From Echinicola vietnamensis DSM 17526 (GTDB lineage: Bacteria > Bacteroidota > Bacteroidia > Cytophagales > Cyclobacteriaceae): DNA of 64,000 nucleotides. The stretch lies in the NCBI RefSeq assembly GCF_000325705.1, contig NC_019904.1:442001-506000 (forward strand), given 5' to 3'. A program made the position numbers and the translations under genes. Positions 35,125 through 45,073 of the stretch are shown here, in pieces (the first letter of the stretch is position 1; the number at the start of each line of letters is the position of its first letter). The notes under the pieces were generated by a model that did no database searches, was not told where the DNA came from, and saw only the letters and a program-made list of their open reading frames with translations.

Positions 35125-35177
35125 CGTAGCGAAGCAAGCCGTTTTGGTCTGACCAAAACATGGCTTGCTTCGCTACG
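35125..35177. other. oriT: Strong inverted repeat, oriT candidate
   Basis: 16-bp perfect arms CGTAGCGAAGCAAGCC (35125-35140) and GGCTTGCTTCGCTACG (35162-35177) with an inner TTTTGGT/ACCAAAA (35142-35148 / 35152-35158). It lies directly upstream of mobC and relaxase and downstream of the primase gene. In MOBP-type systems oriT usually sits here; the alternative is a bidirectional terminator. Confidence 0.5.
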
Positions 35178-35192
35178 ACTTATAAAACGTTG

Positions 35193-36056
35193 CTACCTTC
35201 GCATGCCAATGCTTTTTGACTTTCGATGGTAATCGTTTAGATCTTTATACCCCAAATACTTGCCTGATTGATCGGTGCATTGGCTGAAGTCTTTAAGCAA
35301 TCTTTTTGTCCACGCCTTGCCCTGTATATCATTGTCCAGGTAAAGGTTTACCCGTGGAAAATCTACTATAATCTTTCTTGCCGCATCCATGTTGGACAGG
35401 GAGTTCAGCACCAGAAAGTCATCGGATTCGACCTCTTTTTTGTTTCGATCATAGAAGCTAAGCAGGTCAAAAATCCCTTCGAACATATGCAGTATTTCCC
35501 CTTCCCCAGGATAGTAGCTGATACCCTGGGCACTGCTGCCTTTCCAATAGGCATTCCTAATGGCCCAGCCATTCTCATTCTTGTTTCCGATCCCGAAATA
35601 CTTTTTGTCCCCAATGGAGTAATACACTTCCATGCAAAACCTGGATGCCGTCTCGGCGCTGACCTTCCGATGGAGAAGGTAATCCATTAAGGCCGGATTG
35701 CTTCCAATGGCTTTTACCGATCGGATAGTTATTTTTGGTTCCTGCTCCTTTTCCATGGATACCTGTGGGTGAAAAGAAAAAGAGTTACCAGTAATATCTT
35801 CGATGTAATGAATGGCATCGGAAACGGACAACCCTGGTTTCAATTTCATGACCAGATCAAGCACCTTTCCCCCATAATTGTCATCTCCAAAATCAACCCA
35901 TAGGTTCTTGGAGGCACTGACCTTAAAGGAAGGTGTATTTTCTTTTCTATACGGGGAATGATAGAAGTAACTGTCCCCTGAAATCTTTGATGGTTTGATG
36001 CCAAGCTTTCCCAGAAAACCAATAATGGAAAGCTCATTGGCTTGTTTGATGTTCAT
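35193..36056 (-). CDS. Toprim-domain primase-like protein of a mobilizable element
   Basis: 287 residues. The N-terminus (about 35-75; SPYRKENTPSFKVSASKNLWVDFG) aligns by pattern with the primase zinc-finger region, but its cysteines are lost. The C-terminal half (about 185-270) is a Toprim domain with F-E-G-I-F-D and Y-L-D-N-D motifs. It probably primes replication of the transferred element. Located between the excisionase-like HTH gene and mobC. Confidence 0.85.
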   Translation of the reverse strand: MNIKQANELSIIGFLGKLGIKPSKISGDSYFYHSPYRKENTPSFKVSASKNLWVDFGDDNYGGKVLDLVMKLKPGLSVSDAIHYIEDITGNSFSFHPQVSMEKEQEPKITIRSVKAIGSNPALMDYLLHRKVSAETASRFCMEVYYSIGDKKYFGIGNKNENGWAIRNAYWKGSSAQGISYYPGEGEILHMFEGIFDLLSFYDRNKKEVESDDFLVLNSLSNMDAARKIIVDFPRVNLYLDNDIQGKAWTKRLLKDFSQCTDQSGKYLGYKDLNDYHRKSKSIGMRR

Positions 36057-36202
36057 GGTAAGGTTGTTAAATGGTGAAAATGTAAAAACATGATTACTAC
36101 GGGTACTACTAGTGCGGGAGTGGTAGGCTTTATTAATTTTCTTTTCAATTGCTCATCCTATCTAATAGCTTTAATCTTCGCAGTAGGAAGTACCCTGAAT
36201 TT

Positions 36203-36484
36203 CTATTTTTTAAATCCGTTCTTTTGCCTGCCCGCATTCATGACCTCCGACTTTTTGAAATAAACCCTGGTATTAAAGACATGCTCCTTTAAAAACCCTT
36301 CCTTTCGCCAATTATTGATCGTCGTCCGGGACCTACCCAAAAGCTTCATAACTTCAGGGATTTGGATCAATTCATCATCCTGCTCTTGGGCAGGTAAAAC
36401 TTCCGAAAGCCGAGAGGCAACCGCATCGGCGATTTCATCTACCAATATCTCCTTTTCAATTTGTGTTAAGATTACATCGTTCAT
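36203..36484 (-). CDS. Excisionase-type helix-turn-helix protein
   Basis: 93 residues. The C-terminal MerR-like domain (about 40-85; Q-I-P-E-V-M-K-L-L-G-R-S-R-T-T-I-N-N-W-R-K-E-G-F-L) matches the DNA-binding proteins of Bacteroidota integrative elements. It may act as a recombination directionality factor or regulator for the tyrosine recombinase. Confidence 0.8.
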   Translation of the reverse strand: MNDVILTQIEKEILVDEIADAVASRLSEVLPAQEQDDELIQIPEVMKLLGRSRTTINNWRKEGFLKEHVFNTRVYFKKSEVMNAGRQKNGFKK

Positions 36485-36696
36485 GGCATAACTGTTTGAT
36501 TACACTCCAAACTTGCCAAAACTATCTTTTGGGTAGTTAATCCGGGTATACCCAAGTTTTCAAAAAAAAAGTTAGGCTTCTACCTAAATCCCTATTTCAT
36601 GCTTAATCATCCTTTGAAAGTTCCCTTTAAGTTTTTTGAACAGATGGTATTAAAATTTTGGAAAGGAAATTCTTAACACGACCAAAAAAAGGGCCA

Positions 36697-37167
36697 TTAA
36701 AGCCCTCCTTCATCAGCATAAGAATAATAGGATTCACTGGTAACAATAATATGATCCAGAACCGGCAATTCCATCAATTTACCTAGGTTGACCATTCTTT
36801 CAGTCAAATTGTTATCGGCATTACTTGGGAATCTATTTCCAGAAGGATGGTTGTGGACCAAAATCATTCCTGAGCTATTCGATTTTACCCCAGCTGCAAA
36901 GATGATTTTTGGATCAGCAACAGTTCCAGAGGTTCCGCCCGTCGAGACATCAACGACTCCAAGAACCCTATTGGAACGATTAAGCAACATCACTTTAAAC
37001 TGTTCTACGAACTGCAGTTTTGACTTATCCCAGTTTTCCAAAAGGACATCATAGGCTTCTTTGGAAGAGGTGATTTTAGGGACTTGGGAGAGCTTGACTT
37101 TGGGCCGGTAACTAAGGACGATTTCGGCTACTTTGTTGGAAACGATGTTTTTGCTTTGGGTATCCAT
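36697..37167 (-). CDS. RadC-like JAB domain protein
   Basis: 156 residues with the JAB/MPN metal motif H-N-H-P-S-G..S-N-A-D in the segment after about residue 100 (FKVMLLNRSNRVLGVVDVS before it). It lacks the N-terminal helix-hairpin-helix half of full-length RadC, the usual form on Bacteroidota islands, where it is common beside mobilization genes. Its biochemical function is unknown. Confidence 0.85.
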   Translation of the reverse strand: MDTQSKNIVSNKVAEIVLSYRPKVKLSQVPKITSSKEAYDVLLENWDKSKLQFVEQFKVMLLNRSNRVLGVVDVSTGGTSGTVADPKIIFAAGVKSNSSGMILVHNHPSGNRFPSNADNNLTERMVNLGKLMELPVLDHIIVTSESYYSYADEGGL

Positions 37168-37952
37168 AACATTTCATTTTAAGGTTAGAAATTAATTTGG
37201 ATACCATCCCAGCTTGAGGGCAATCAAGGCCAAGTGGCAACGGAATAAATGAAGGCCTAGCGGGCAGCCCAGTGTTTATGCCGAACGCTCTTGGCACGCT
37301 ACAGCAGCCCGAAAGCTAACTTTGTATCTGATTAATGAATAAAATTAAGACTGAACAATTATGAAATTATTTTAAAAGCTATTGATTTTATTTACCACCA
37401 AAAAACAGTAATTTATTTCCTATTTCTAATCAATAAACATCAATCTAAATTTCCCTTAACGGCAAAAATCAATATATTTGATTTGGCAATAGCCGTTTTT
37501 TTAACAAATAACACTACTACTCACGATGCAACCACACACTAACCGCACCATGGCCATGGAGTATCCAAACCATTTATCTGATCAGATAGTCCTCGTCTAT
37601 TCCATAGTTCAATCACCATTTTATACCCATTCACATTCCGAAAAATACCTTGGTTAGGTTCTTTTTTGAAAAGTGGGAATGGCTTACGTTTATAGTCGTT
37701 TGTAAATGGATAAAGACGTAAAAGAGTTGCAGATATACATTTATTAAGCACAAAGCTGTCAGAGCCAAAACGATGTCGATAAATTGAGGGGATTTTTGTT
37801 TTGCCTATGCTCTAATAAATATTGATTGCCAACACAAAAAGCAAGAGTGGTCCAGTTCCATCCCACAACCATTCCTTCGATTCCACACTTGCATTCTTTT
37901 CCAGCCCAATCGAGAAACAACTTAAAAATGTAACATATAAAGTAAGCCTGTT
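37168..37952. other. Long spacer between mobilization genes and the Gabija-like pair
   Basis: No supported gene. It holds a locally GC-rich stretch (about 37225-37315) unlike its AT-rich neighbourhood and short unsupported reading frames. It may be the edge of the mobilizable module. Confidence 0.5.
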
Positions 37953-39680
37953 ATGAGAGTTGCAAAATTAAACATTAAAAATTTCAGAGGAGTAAGTTCA
38001 GCAGAAATTTATTTTTCCGACCACGTAGTATTAATAGGTGATAATAATACTGGAAAGTCAACAATATTTGAAGCGCTTGATTTGACTTTAGGACCTGATA
38101 GAGTGAACCGTAAACCAGTTGTTGATGAACATGATTTTTATAATGGTTTATATCTTACAGATGATGAAACTGATAATCCAGTGATAGAAATAGAATCCTT
38201 AATAACCAATTTATCTTTAGACCAACAAAGCCATTTTAAAGACTATGTAGAATGGTGGAATATTGAAGAAAAAAAATTACACACTTCACCACCTCCAAAA
38301 TCAATTGATAATGAAAATATTATTGCTGCGCTTAGAGTATCTTTTGTTGGACAATATGAAGAGGAAGAAGATGATTTTATAGGTTCAACTTACTTTTCAA
38401 GAACAATTGCTGAAAATGATAGACCTCTATCTTTCACCAAAAAGGATAAACAAAGATGTGGTTTTCTTTATCTAAGGACTTTAAGAACTGGTTCCCGAGC
38501 TTTAAGTTTAGAAAAGGGAAGTCTATTAGATATTATTTTAAGATTAAAAGATTTACGCCCACAAATGTGGGAAAACACAATTACTGAACTTAATGAGTTT
38601 AATGTTGCTACAGACCCTGAATTAGGTATTTCAGGGATTTTAGAGAGTATAGAAACAGCAATTAAAAAATTTGTACCAAAGGAATGGGGCATTACTCCAC
38701 ATCTAAAAGTATCAAATTTAACAAGAGAACATATCAGGAAGATAATTACAGCATTTATTGCTACAGGTTCAGGAGAGCATGCAGCTCCTTTTTATAGACA
38801 AGGTACAGGTACGATTAATATTCTCGTTTTAGCAATGTTGTCTCAAATAGCAGAAGAAAAGCAAAATGTAATATTTGCTATGGAAGAACCTGAGATTGCA
38901 ATTCCTCCTTATACACAGAAACATATCATTCATGAAATAAAAAAACTCTCATCACAATCTTTATTCTCCACTCATTCACCATATGTTATTGAGGAATTTC
39001 ACTTATCTCAAACTATTATTCTTTCAAGGGATGATAGAGGTATATTAAAGCAATCAGAAGTAAAATTGCCAGATGGAATAAAATTAAAAACGTATAGACA
39101 AGAATTCCGTCAAAAATTTAGTGAAGGACTTTTAGCACGAAGAATTATAATTGCAGAAGGTCATACAGAGACTGCTTCGTTACCAGCAGTTGCTCGCAGA
39201 CTATCAGAGTTAAATCCAGATAAATATTCATCTCTCGAGGCATTGGGAGTATGCATAATTGATGCTGGTAGCGAGTCTAAAATCACGGCCTTGGCAAAAT
39301 TGTATGGAAGTCTTGGTAAAAGAGTTTTTGCACTATGTGATAAACAAAGTAATGAAGCAAAGAAATTAATTGAAGACAATGTAGAGAAATTATTTATGCA
39401 TTCGGAAAAGGGTTTTGAGAATCTTGTTTTAAAGAATACAACCATCGAAGCAATGGAAAGATTTTGTGAATTAATTGATTGGCCTTCTCATATAATAGAA
39501 AAACACCCCGAACCAAAGAACGATATTGAACATGCTTTATTGAAATATTTTTTATGGGCAAAGGGTAACTGGGGAATAGCTGATTTCCTTTCTCAATGTA
39601 AGGAATCTGAAATACCTGATTGGCTCTGTGATGTTTGTATAGAAATTAAAGATTTGTATGAATTATCACCTGAATTTTAG
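37953..39680 (+). CDS. OLD-family ATPase-Toprim nuclease, Gabija GajA-like
   Basis: 575 residues, close to GajA length. N-terminal ABC-type ATPase with Walker A G29-D-N-N-T-G-K-S-T37, a signature and Walker B (FAMEEPEIAIPP, about 308-320) and T-H-S-P switch (LFSTHSPYVIEEF), then a C-terminal Toprim nuclease with I-I-A-E-G-H-T-E and a downstream F-A-L-C-D-K acidic site. In Gabija, GajA nicks DNA when nucleotide is depleted and GajB is a UvrD-like helicase, as in the next gene six bases on. A generic OLD plus helicase pair is the alternative. Confidence 0.82.
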   Translation: MRVAKLNIKNFRGVSSAEIYFSDHVVLIGDNNTGKSTIFEALDLTLGPDRVNRKPVVDEHDFYNGLYLTDDETDNPVIEIESLITNLSLDQQSHFKDYVEWWNIEEKKLHTSPPPKSIDNENIIAALRVSFVGQYEEEEDDFIGSTYFSRTIAENDRPLSFTKKDKQRCGFLYLRTLRTGSRALSLEKGSLLDIILRLKDLRPQMWENTITELNEFNVATDPELGISGILESIETAIKKFVPKEWGITPHLKVSNLTREHIRKIITAFIATGSGEHAAPFYRQGTGTINILVLAMLSQIAEEKQNVIFAMEEPEIAIPPYTQKHIIHEIKKLSSQSLFSTHSPYVIEEFHLSQTIILSRDDRGILKQSEVKLPDGIKLKTYRQEFRQKFSEGLLARRIIIAEGHTETASLPAVARRLSELNPDKYSSLEALGVCIIDAGSESKITALAKLYGSLGKRVFALCDKQSNEAKKLIEDNVEKLFMHSEKGFENLVLKNTTIEAMERFCELIDWPSHIIEKHPEPKNDIEHALLKYFLWAKGNWGIADFLSQCKESEIPDWLCDVCIEIKDLYELSPEF

Positions 39681-39686
39681 AAAGCC

Positions 39687-41507
39687 ATGTCAAGTGAAAA
39701 ATTTATATTGACAAAAGAGCAACACAGAATTCTTAAGGATTTCCATAATCAGCTTATCATTGGTGGCCCTGGTTCTGGTAAAACCACTATTTCTATATTA
39801 AAAGCGGGGCAATGGGTTGAAAAATTAAAAGAAAACCAAAATGTACTTTTTTTAAGTTTTGCACGAGCTACAGTTTCAAGAGTTATTGAGGCTATTGATG
39901 AGCAATCATTATTGTCAAAAGAAATAAAGAAGAGAATTAATGTTGATACTTATCACGCTTATTTTTGGAAAATTATCAAAACACATGGATATTTATTGGG
40001 TCTACCAAGAAAAGTATCCATCTTAACGCCTTCAAATGAAGCAATTACCTTATCCAGTATTAGAAATGCATATGGCAAAGTAAAAAATTTAAGCGATAGA
40101 CAAAAAGAAGAGAAGAAACAGGATGAAAAAGATGCTATTAGGAAACTTGCATTTGAAAAAGGAGAAATTGCTTTCGGCCTTTTTGCAGAACTAACCTTTT
40201 CACTTTTAGACAACTGTAATAAAATACTTAACCTATTAGCTAATTCATACCCTGTAATAATATTGGATGAGTTTCAAGATACAAACTTCGAACAATGGAA
40301 AGTAATACAATCCTTAGGCAATAGAAGTATCATTATTGCCTTGGCAGATTCAGAACAAAGGATTTTTGATTTCATAGGAGCTGACCCACAAAGAATTAAT
40401 CATTTTAAAAAGCACTTTTCACCAAAAGAATTTGATTTAAGAAATGAAAACCATCGAAGTAGGGGTACGGATATTACTAAATTTGGTAATGATATTTTGA
40501 AAGGCAATTTTCAAGACGATTATAAAGGAATAAAACTATTTACTTTCCCATCAAATAATAATCAGGCCTTTTCAGAACTTAAGATACGAACAATTAAAGC
40601 ACGTAAAAGATTAATCGAAAAAGATGTAAAGGACTGGACTTTGGCTATCCTTGTACCTACTAAAAAATTAATGCGACAAGTATCAGACTTTTTTAATCAA
40701 AAAACTCAAAAATTACCTGCAATTCATCATCATGCTGTTATTGATATGCATGGAGCAATTTTAGCTGCTGATGTCATAGCTTTTTTAATTCAACCAAAGT
40801 GTAATGATAATGATTTAGAGCAGTTTGTTCAGTTAATATGTAATTTTTTTTATGGTAAAGGGGGGGATTTACCGACCAAAACTGATATTGCTGAAGCATC
40901 GTCAATTCAGAAATCATTTGACAAATTATATGCTAAAATCAAGGCAAAAGAAAAAACCCCAAAGAACAGTATTATTAACGCTATTGTTGAAGGATATGAA
41001 AATTGCAGAAAATTAAAATTCACAGGTAATCCATACGAAGACTGGCTAACTGTTAGAGATACTTTAGAATCTTCAAACTGTAAAAGACTTAAAAGTATTG
41101 CTTTAGAAGCAAAGAATCTTAGATTATTGAATAGAGGAACACAACTCAGGGAAGCGTTATCTCAAAATTGGAGGGATAGTGGCTTTTACAGGAATGCCCT
41201 TGATATAGTGAGGCAAGCTTTTATAGCTGAACATTTTTCAATATCTCAAAGTCCAGAAAAAGGTGTAATAGTAATGAATATGCATAAAGCAAAGGGAAAG
41301 CAATTTGATGAAGTAATCGTTTTTGAGGGTTGGCCAAAATGGGTGCGTCGTGAAATCGTTAGTAATCCAGACAGAATAGTAATTGGAAATAAGAAGAGTT
41401 CTGATATGACAAAATATAAATATAATTTAAGAGTGAGTGTAACAAGAGCAAAAATACGCACCACAATAATGACACCTAAAGATGACCCATGTGTTTTATT
41501 TCTATAA
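39687..41507 (+). CDS. UvrD/Rep-like helicase, Gabija GajB-like
   Basis: 606 residues, longer than typical GajB (about 500). Walker A is G26-G-P-G-S-G-K-T-T34, Walker B is I-L-D-E-F-Q-D-T (about 190), and motif VI-like V-S-V-T-R-A-K-I-R is near the end, with the signature [11 protein letters not shown]. This is a superfamily 1 DNA helicase. Coexpressed with the OLD-family ATPase-nuclease, it forms the second half of a Gabija-like defence system. Confidence 0.82.
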   Translation: MSSEKFILTKEQHRILKDFHNQLIIGGPGSGKTTISILKAGQWVEKLKENQNVLFLSFARATVSRVIEAIDEQSLLSKEIKKRINVDTYHAYFWKIIKTHGYLLGLPRKVSILTPSNEAITLSSIRNAYGKVKNLSDRQKEEKKQDEKDAIRKLAFEKGEIAFGLFAELTFSLLDNCNKILNLLANSYPVIILDEFQDTNFEQWKVIQSLGNRSIIIALADSEQRIFDFIGADPQRINHFKKHFSPKEFDLRNENHRSRGTDITKFGNDILKGNFQDDYKGIKLFTFPSNNNQAFSELKIRTIKARKRLIEKDVKDWTLAILVPTKKLMRQVSDFFNQKTQKLPAIHHHAVIDMHGAILAADVIAFLIQPKCNDNDLEQFVQLICNFFYGKGGDLPTKTDIAEASSIQKSFDKLYAKIKAKEKTPKNSIINAIVEGYENCRKLKFTGNPYEDWLTVRDTLESSNCKRLKSIALEAKNLRLLNRGTQLREALSQNWRDSGFYRNALDIVRQAFIAEHFSISQSPEKGVIVMNMHKAKGKQFDEVIVFEGWPKWVRREIVSNPDRIVIGNKKSSDMTKYKYNLRVSVTRAKIRTTIMTPKDDPCVLFL

Positions 41508-41613
41508 AGGAATAATAGGTTTGGTACTAAAAGCCAAAAGCTCACCATCCATTCCCTCCTTTTACAAATCCACCCATTAAATGGATATTTCATCAAATTT
41601 ATAGTTGGATTTC

Positions 41614-44600
41614 TCATCCAAACAATTCTAACAGCCCCCTAGTATCCAGTGACTTGAATAATCCTTTCTCAGCTTGAATCAGCCCAGCGGCCAATTCTTT
41701 CTTCTCAACCTGCATCTGCAAGATCTTTTCCTCAACGGTATCTTTGCAGATCATGCGGTAGGCCATCACTTTTTTGTCCTGGCCAATGCGGTAGCAGCGG
41801 TCGATGGCCTGTGATTCCACAGCAGGGTTCCACCAGGGGTCTACCAAAAACACATAATCCCCAGCGGTAAGGTTCAAGCCGGAACCGCCTGCCTTAAGGC
41901 TTAAGAGAAAGACCCTGACCGACTCATCTTCCTGGAAATCCTGTACGGCTTTCCTTCTGGAAATCTCGGAGGTCTGCCCGTCGAGGTAAGAATACTGGAT
42001 GCCTTCTTTTTCAAGTGCCTTTGCGATAAGCTTCAACATGCCCGTAAACTGGGAAAAAACCAACAGTTTATGATTTCCGGTCTTTTCCAGAATCTGTTCC
42101 ATCAAAGCATCCATCTTGGCCGAATTTCCCTTATAGTTATAATGATCCGGTACCAAAACGGGATGGTCACAAACCTGTCTTAACCGCATCAGGCCTTCCA
42201 AGACCTTAAGATTGGATTTGTTAAGTCCTTCTTTGGAGATTTTGTCTTCCAGTTCTCCCTTGAAATAGTTCCGTAAACTTTCATAAGCCTTACGCTGCTC
42301 TGGCTCCATTTCACAGTACAGGACCATTTCGGTCTTTTTCGGCAGGTCCTTGGCCACTTTTTCCTTGGTCCTTCTTAGGATAAAAGGCTTGATGGCCGTT
42401 TGTAATGCTTCCATTCTTGGTGATTTGTCCACCCTTCCTTTCTCCAGAAAGATATTTCTGAAATTCGCCTCGGTACCGAAGAACCCTGGATTGACAAAAT
42501 TCATCAGGGCATATAAATCCATTACACTGTTTTCAATAGGAGTACCTGAAAGGGCCAGCCGGAATTGGGCATTAAGCAAGCTTATGGCTTTATAACGGTC
42601 GGTGCCTGTGTTCTTAATGGCCTGGGCTTCATCGGTGATGAGGTATTGGAATTCCATATTACCAAAGAAACGGATATCGGATTTTACTGTATCGTAAGTA
42701 GTGATAATCAGGTCATGGTGGCGCAGTTCTTTCTGCAGTTTTTTCCTTGATTGCCCATAGTACTTGCAAATGGTCAAGTTTGGGGTGAATTTAGCCGTCT
42801 GTTCCTCCCAGTTATAGAGCAAAGTTTTAGTAGCCACTATCAAATTGGGCTGCTTTCCTCCCGTTTCTTTGGTATGGAGCAGCAAGGTCAATACCTGTAA
42901 GGTCTTACCCAGCCCCATGTCATCGGCCAGTATCCCGCCCCATTCTTCCTCCTGAAGGGCTTTCATCCAATAAAACCCGGCTTTCTGATAGGGCCTTAGT
43001 GTTGCCTTAACCAACGGAAGTTTCACATTTCCCTTGGCAGCAGGCTTTTCCAATCGCTTTCTTTTTGTTTTGACCCATTCAGTGATATCCTTGGGGGCAT
43101 TCTTTCCGTACAGTTTTGCTACCATGGGAAAATGGACCTTTGAAAGGCTCAACTTGCCATTCTTCTCCTGTCCCATGGACAGCATTCCGCTCAACATGTC
43201 CTGCCAGTCCATTGGGATCACCCCTTTCTTGCCATCCTTTAACTTGACCTTCCCGCCCTGTTTGACGACCGCATTTCTCAATTGTTCCATGTCCAACAGC
43301 TTGTCTCCAAACCTGACCTGCAAACCAATATCAAACCACCCTTTTTCAGCCCTCACATCCATTTGGATATCCGGACGGTAAGGGTGGTAATCAAATCCAT
43401 CGAGTTTTTCCAGCCCCTTTATTTCCACTCCGGCTTCCTTCAACTTAGAAAATGCATCCAAGAACCAATAACCTTCCATAAATACTGACATATCCAGCTC
43501 TGGATGGTCATTAAGGAAATGTCCTTTGAACGATGGATGTAGACCGAGCAACAGCTCCTGAAGCTTCCTTTCCGCTTTATTGTCCCTGATCTGTAAAGTC
43601 CGTTCGTCCCCTTCAAACCTGGCCCACAAGGTTCCGTCTTGAAGGGCATCCACCGGCTCTTCCACTTCACGGTACTTTAGGTAAGGAACAAACATGATCT
43701 TGCTGTGGTGTTGGGACAATTCCATCCACCTACTTTCTACTGTCAGCATTTCAATTTTCACCTCCAGTCCCAGCTTTTTGGGGATCTTGACCTCTACAGG
43801 AAAATAGGTACACAAGGTTGGCAGGAACCTTTCCAAAAAGGAATCTTGGGATTTCGGATGTTTGTATATGGTCATTTGCAGCTCTTTTGAAAGCAATGTC
43901 CCTACCCTTATGTCCTTAAGAGTTCCCATGGCCTTAATGGTTTTTGGTTCCCGTGGATCGTCCATGGTAAAAAGAGGACAAAACCGGGGAAATGAGACAT
44001 TGGCCTTGGTAATTTTCCCATTTTCATATCCCCTACGGCTCAATACCCACCGGTCTTCCTCCTCCTCCAATAGAAATGCAATTCGGACCGGGGTTTCATC
44101 GAAACTGACCTTATGCATTTCCCTCCTTCCGGGTTTTATATTATCCTTTGGCATTTTGGATTTACTGAACATGTACAGGAACGGTTCATCTTTCAAAAGC
44201 GGAAAAGCCCTTTTCCAGAGTTTCAACATTAAGGGCTCGTCCTCGCAATTGGGAATTTTAAAGATCCCCTGCCTGGCTCCCTTGCTCTCATCCGACAGTT
44301 TTCTCAGTTGGTTGGCGATTTCAAAAAGTGCCAGTTGCCTTTCCGATAGCAAGTGGGTATAGAGGGCAAGTCTTTCCGGGTCGATGGAAATGAACGATTT
44401 TATACTGGCCTTGTCCTTGGTAGTCTTTCCAAGAAAAGGAAAGAGCAAGGGTATCCCCTCGTTCCACCAAAAAGTAGGGATGCAGAAACCCATGATGAGA
44501 TCGGATTCCCGTCTTGCCCAGGTATCCATTTTATGGATAGCCTCATTTAAATGCGCTCCGGTTTTCGGCATATAAATGTGACCAAGATAACTGGTCGGAG

Positions 44601-45027
44601 TAATATCTCCGTAAGATATCCTGTAGTCCTTGGGGAAATTCATCATGAACTCATAAAGTTCATGTTTAAAATACTTGGTGATGTCAGCAAGATAGTTGAC
44701 CGTTACAATCCTTTCAATGGCATAATATTCCATGAGGGACAGCTTTTTGTTGCCTTTGGTTTCCGATCTTGGGTTTCTGAGGATAACCAGTTGGTCGGGG
44801 TAAACTATAAATTTCACCAGGAAGGCCTCCTGTTTGTAATGGATTTCGGCCCTAAGCAAAAGTCCTTCCTTACCCAAGGTTGTTTCCAATTTGATCCAAA
44901 TATCACTTTTGTGGATATTTTCTTTCCGGGATACCTTTTCAAATAATTTTGTTAGATCGACATCCAGGTTCTTCCTTTTCAGAGGAATTGCAAAGTGGCG
45001 ATTACTTTTTTTAAGTTCCTTGTCCAT
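41614..45027 (-). CDS. SNF2 family DNA-dependent ATPase/helicase
   Basis: 1137 residues from the ATG at 45027 (MDKELKKSNRHFAI); the frame extends to 45099 but that would overlap the preceding gene, so this start is preferred. Motifs: ADDMGLGKT (Walker A, about residue 700), TDEAQ (motif II, about 800), DPWWNPAVESQAIDRCYRIGQ near the end. It has a ~600-residue N-terminal region of unclear fold typical of bacterial SNF2 proteins with SWIM-like or beta-rich N-termini. It remodels or translocates on DNA. It follows the HEPN gene by 46 bases and is likely one operon with it. Confidence 0.9.
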   Translation of the reverse strand: MDKELKKSNRHFAIPLKRKNLDVDLTKLFEKVSRKENIHKSDIWIKLETTLGKEGLLLRAEIHYKQEAFLVKFIVYPDQLVILRNPRSETKGNKKLSLMEYYAIERIVTVNYLADITKYFKHELYEFMMNFPKDYRISYGDITPTSYLGHIYMPKTGAHLNEAIHKMDTWARRESDLIMGFCIPTFWWNEGIPLLFPFLGKTTKDKASIKSFISIDPERLALYTHLLSERQLALFEIANQLRKLSDESKGARQGIFKIPNCEDEPLMLKLWKRAFPLLKDEPFLYMFSKSKMPKDNIKPGRREMHKVSFDETPVRIAFLLEEEEDRWVLSRRGYENGKITKANVSFPRFCPLFTMDDPREPKTIKAMGTLKDIRVGTLLSKELQMTIYKHPKSQDSFLERFLPTLCTYFPVEVKIPKKLGLEVKIEMLTVESRWMELSQHHSKIMFVPYLKYREVEEPVDALQDGTLWARFEGDERTLQIRDNKAERKLQELLLGLHPSFKGHFLNDHPELDMSVFMEGYWFLDAFSKLKEAGVEIKGLEKLDGFDYHPYRPDIQMDVRAEKGWFDIGLQVRFGDKLLDMEQLRNAVVKQGGKVKLKDGKKGVIPMDWQDMLSGMLSMGQEKNGKLSLSKVHFPMVAKLYGKNAPKDITEWVKTKRKRLEKPAAKGNVKLPLVKATLRPYQKAGFYWMKALQEEEWGGILADDMGLGKTLQVLTLLLHTKETGGKQPNLIVATKTLLYNWEEQTAKFTPNLTICKYYGQSRKKLQKELRHHDLIITTYDTVKSDIRFFGNMEFQYLITDEAQAIKNTGTDRYKAISLLNAQFRLALSGTPIENSVMDLYALMNFVNPGFFGTEANFRNIFLEKGRVDKSPRMEALQTAIKPFILRRTKEKVAKDLPKKTEMVLYCEMEPEQRKAYESLRNYFKGELEDKISKEGLNKSNLKVLEGLMRLRQVCDHPVLVPDHYNYKGNSAKMDALMEQILEKTGNHKLLVFSQFTGMLKLIAKALEKEGIQYSYLDGQTSEISRRKAVQDFQEDESVRVFLLSLKAGGSGLNLTAGDYVFLVDPWWNPAVESQAIDRCYRIGQDKKVMAYRMICKDTVEEKILQMQVEKKELAAGLIQAEKGLFKSLDTRGLLELFG

Positions 45028-45073
45028 AGCATTTGTTATTATTGAGAGAAAGATGGTTTTCGGTGTGATTTGG

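Noticed and set aside
37539..37751. 70-codon minus frame in the long spacer after the RadC-like gene
   Set aside because: No recognisable domain, no partner gene, and ordinary random composition.
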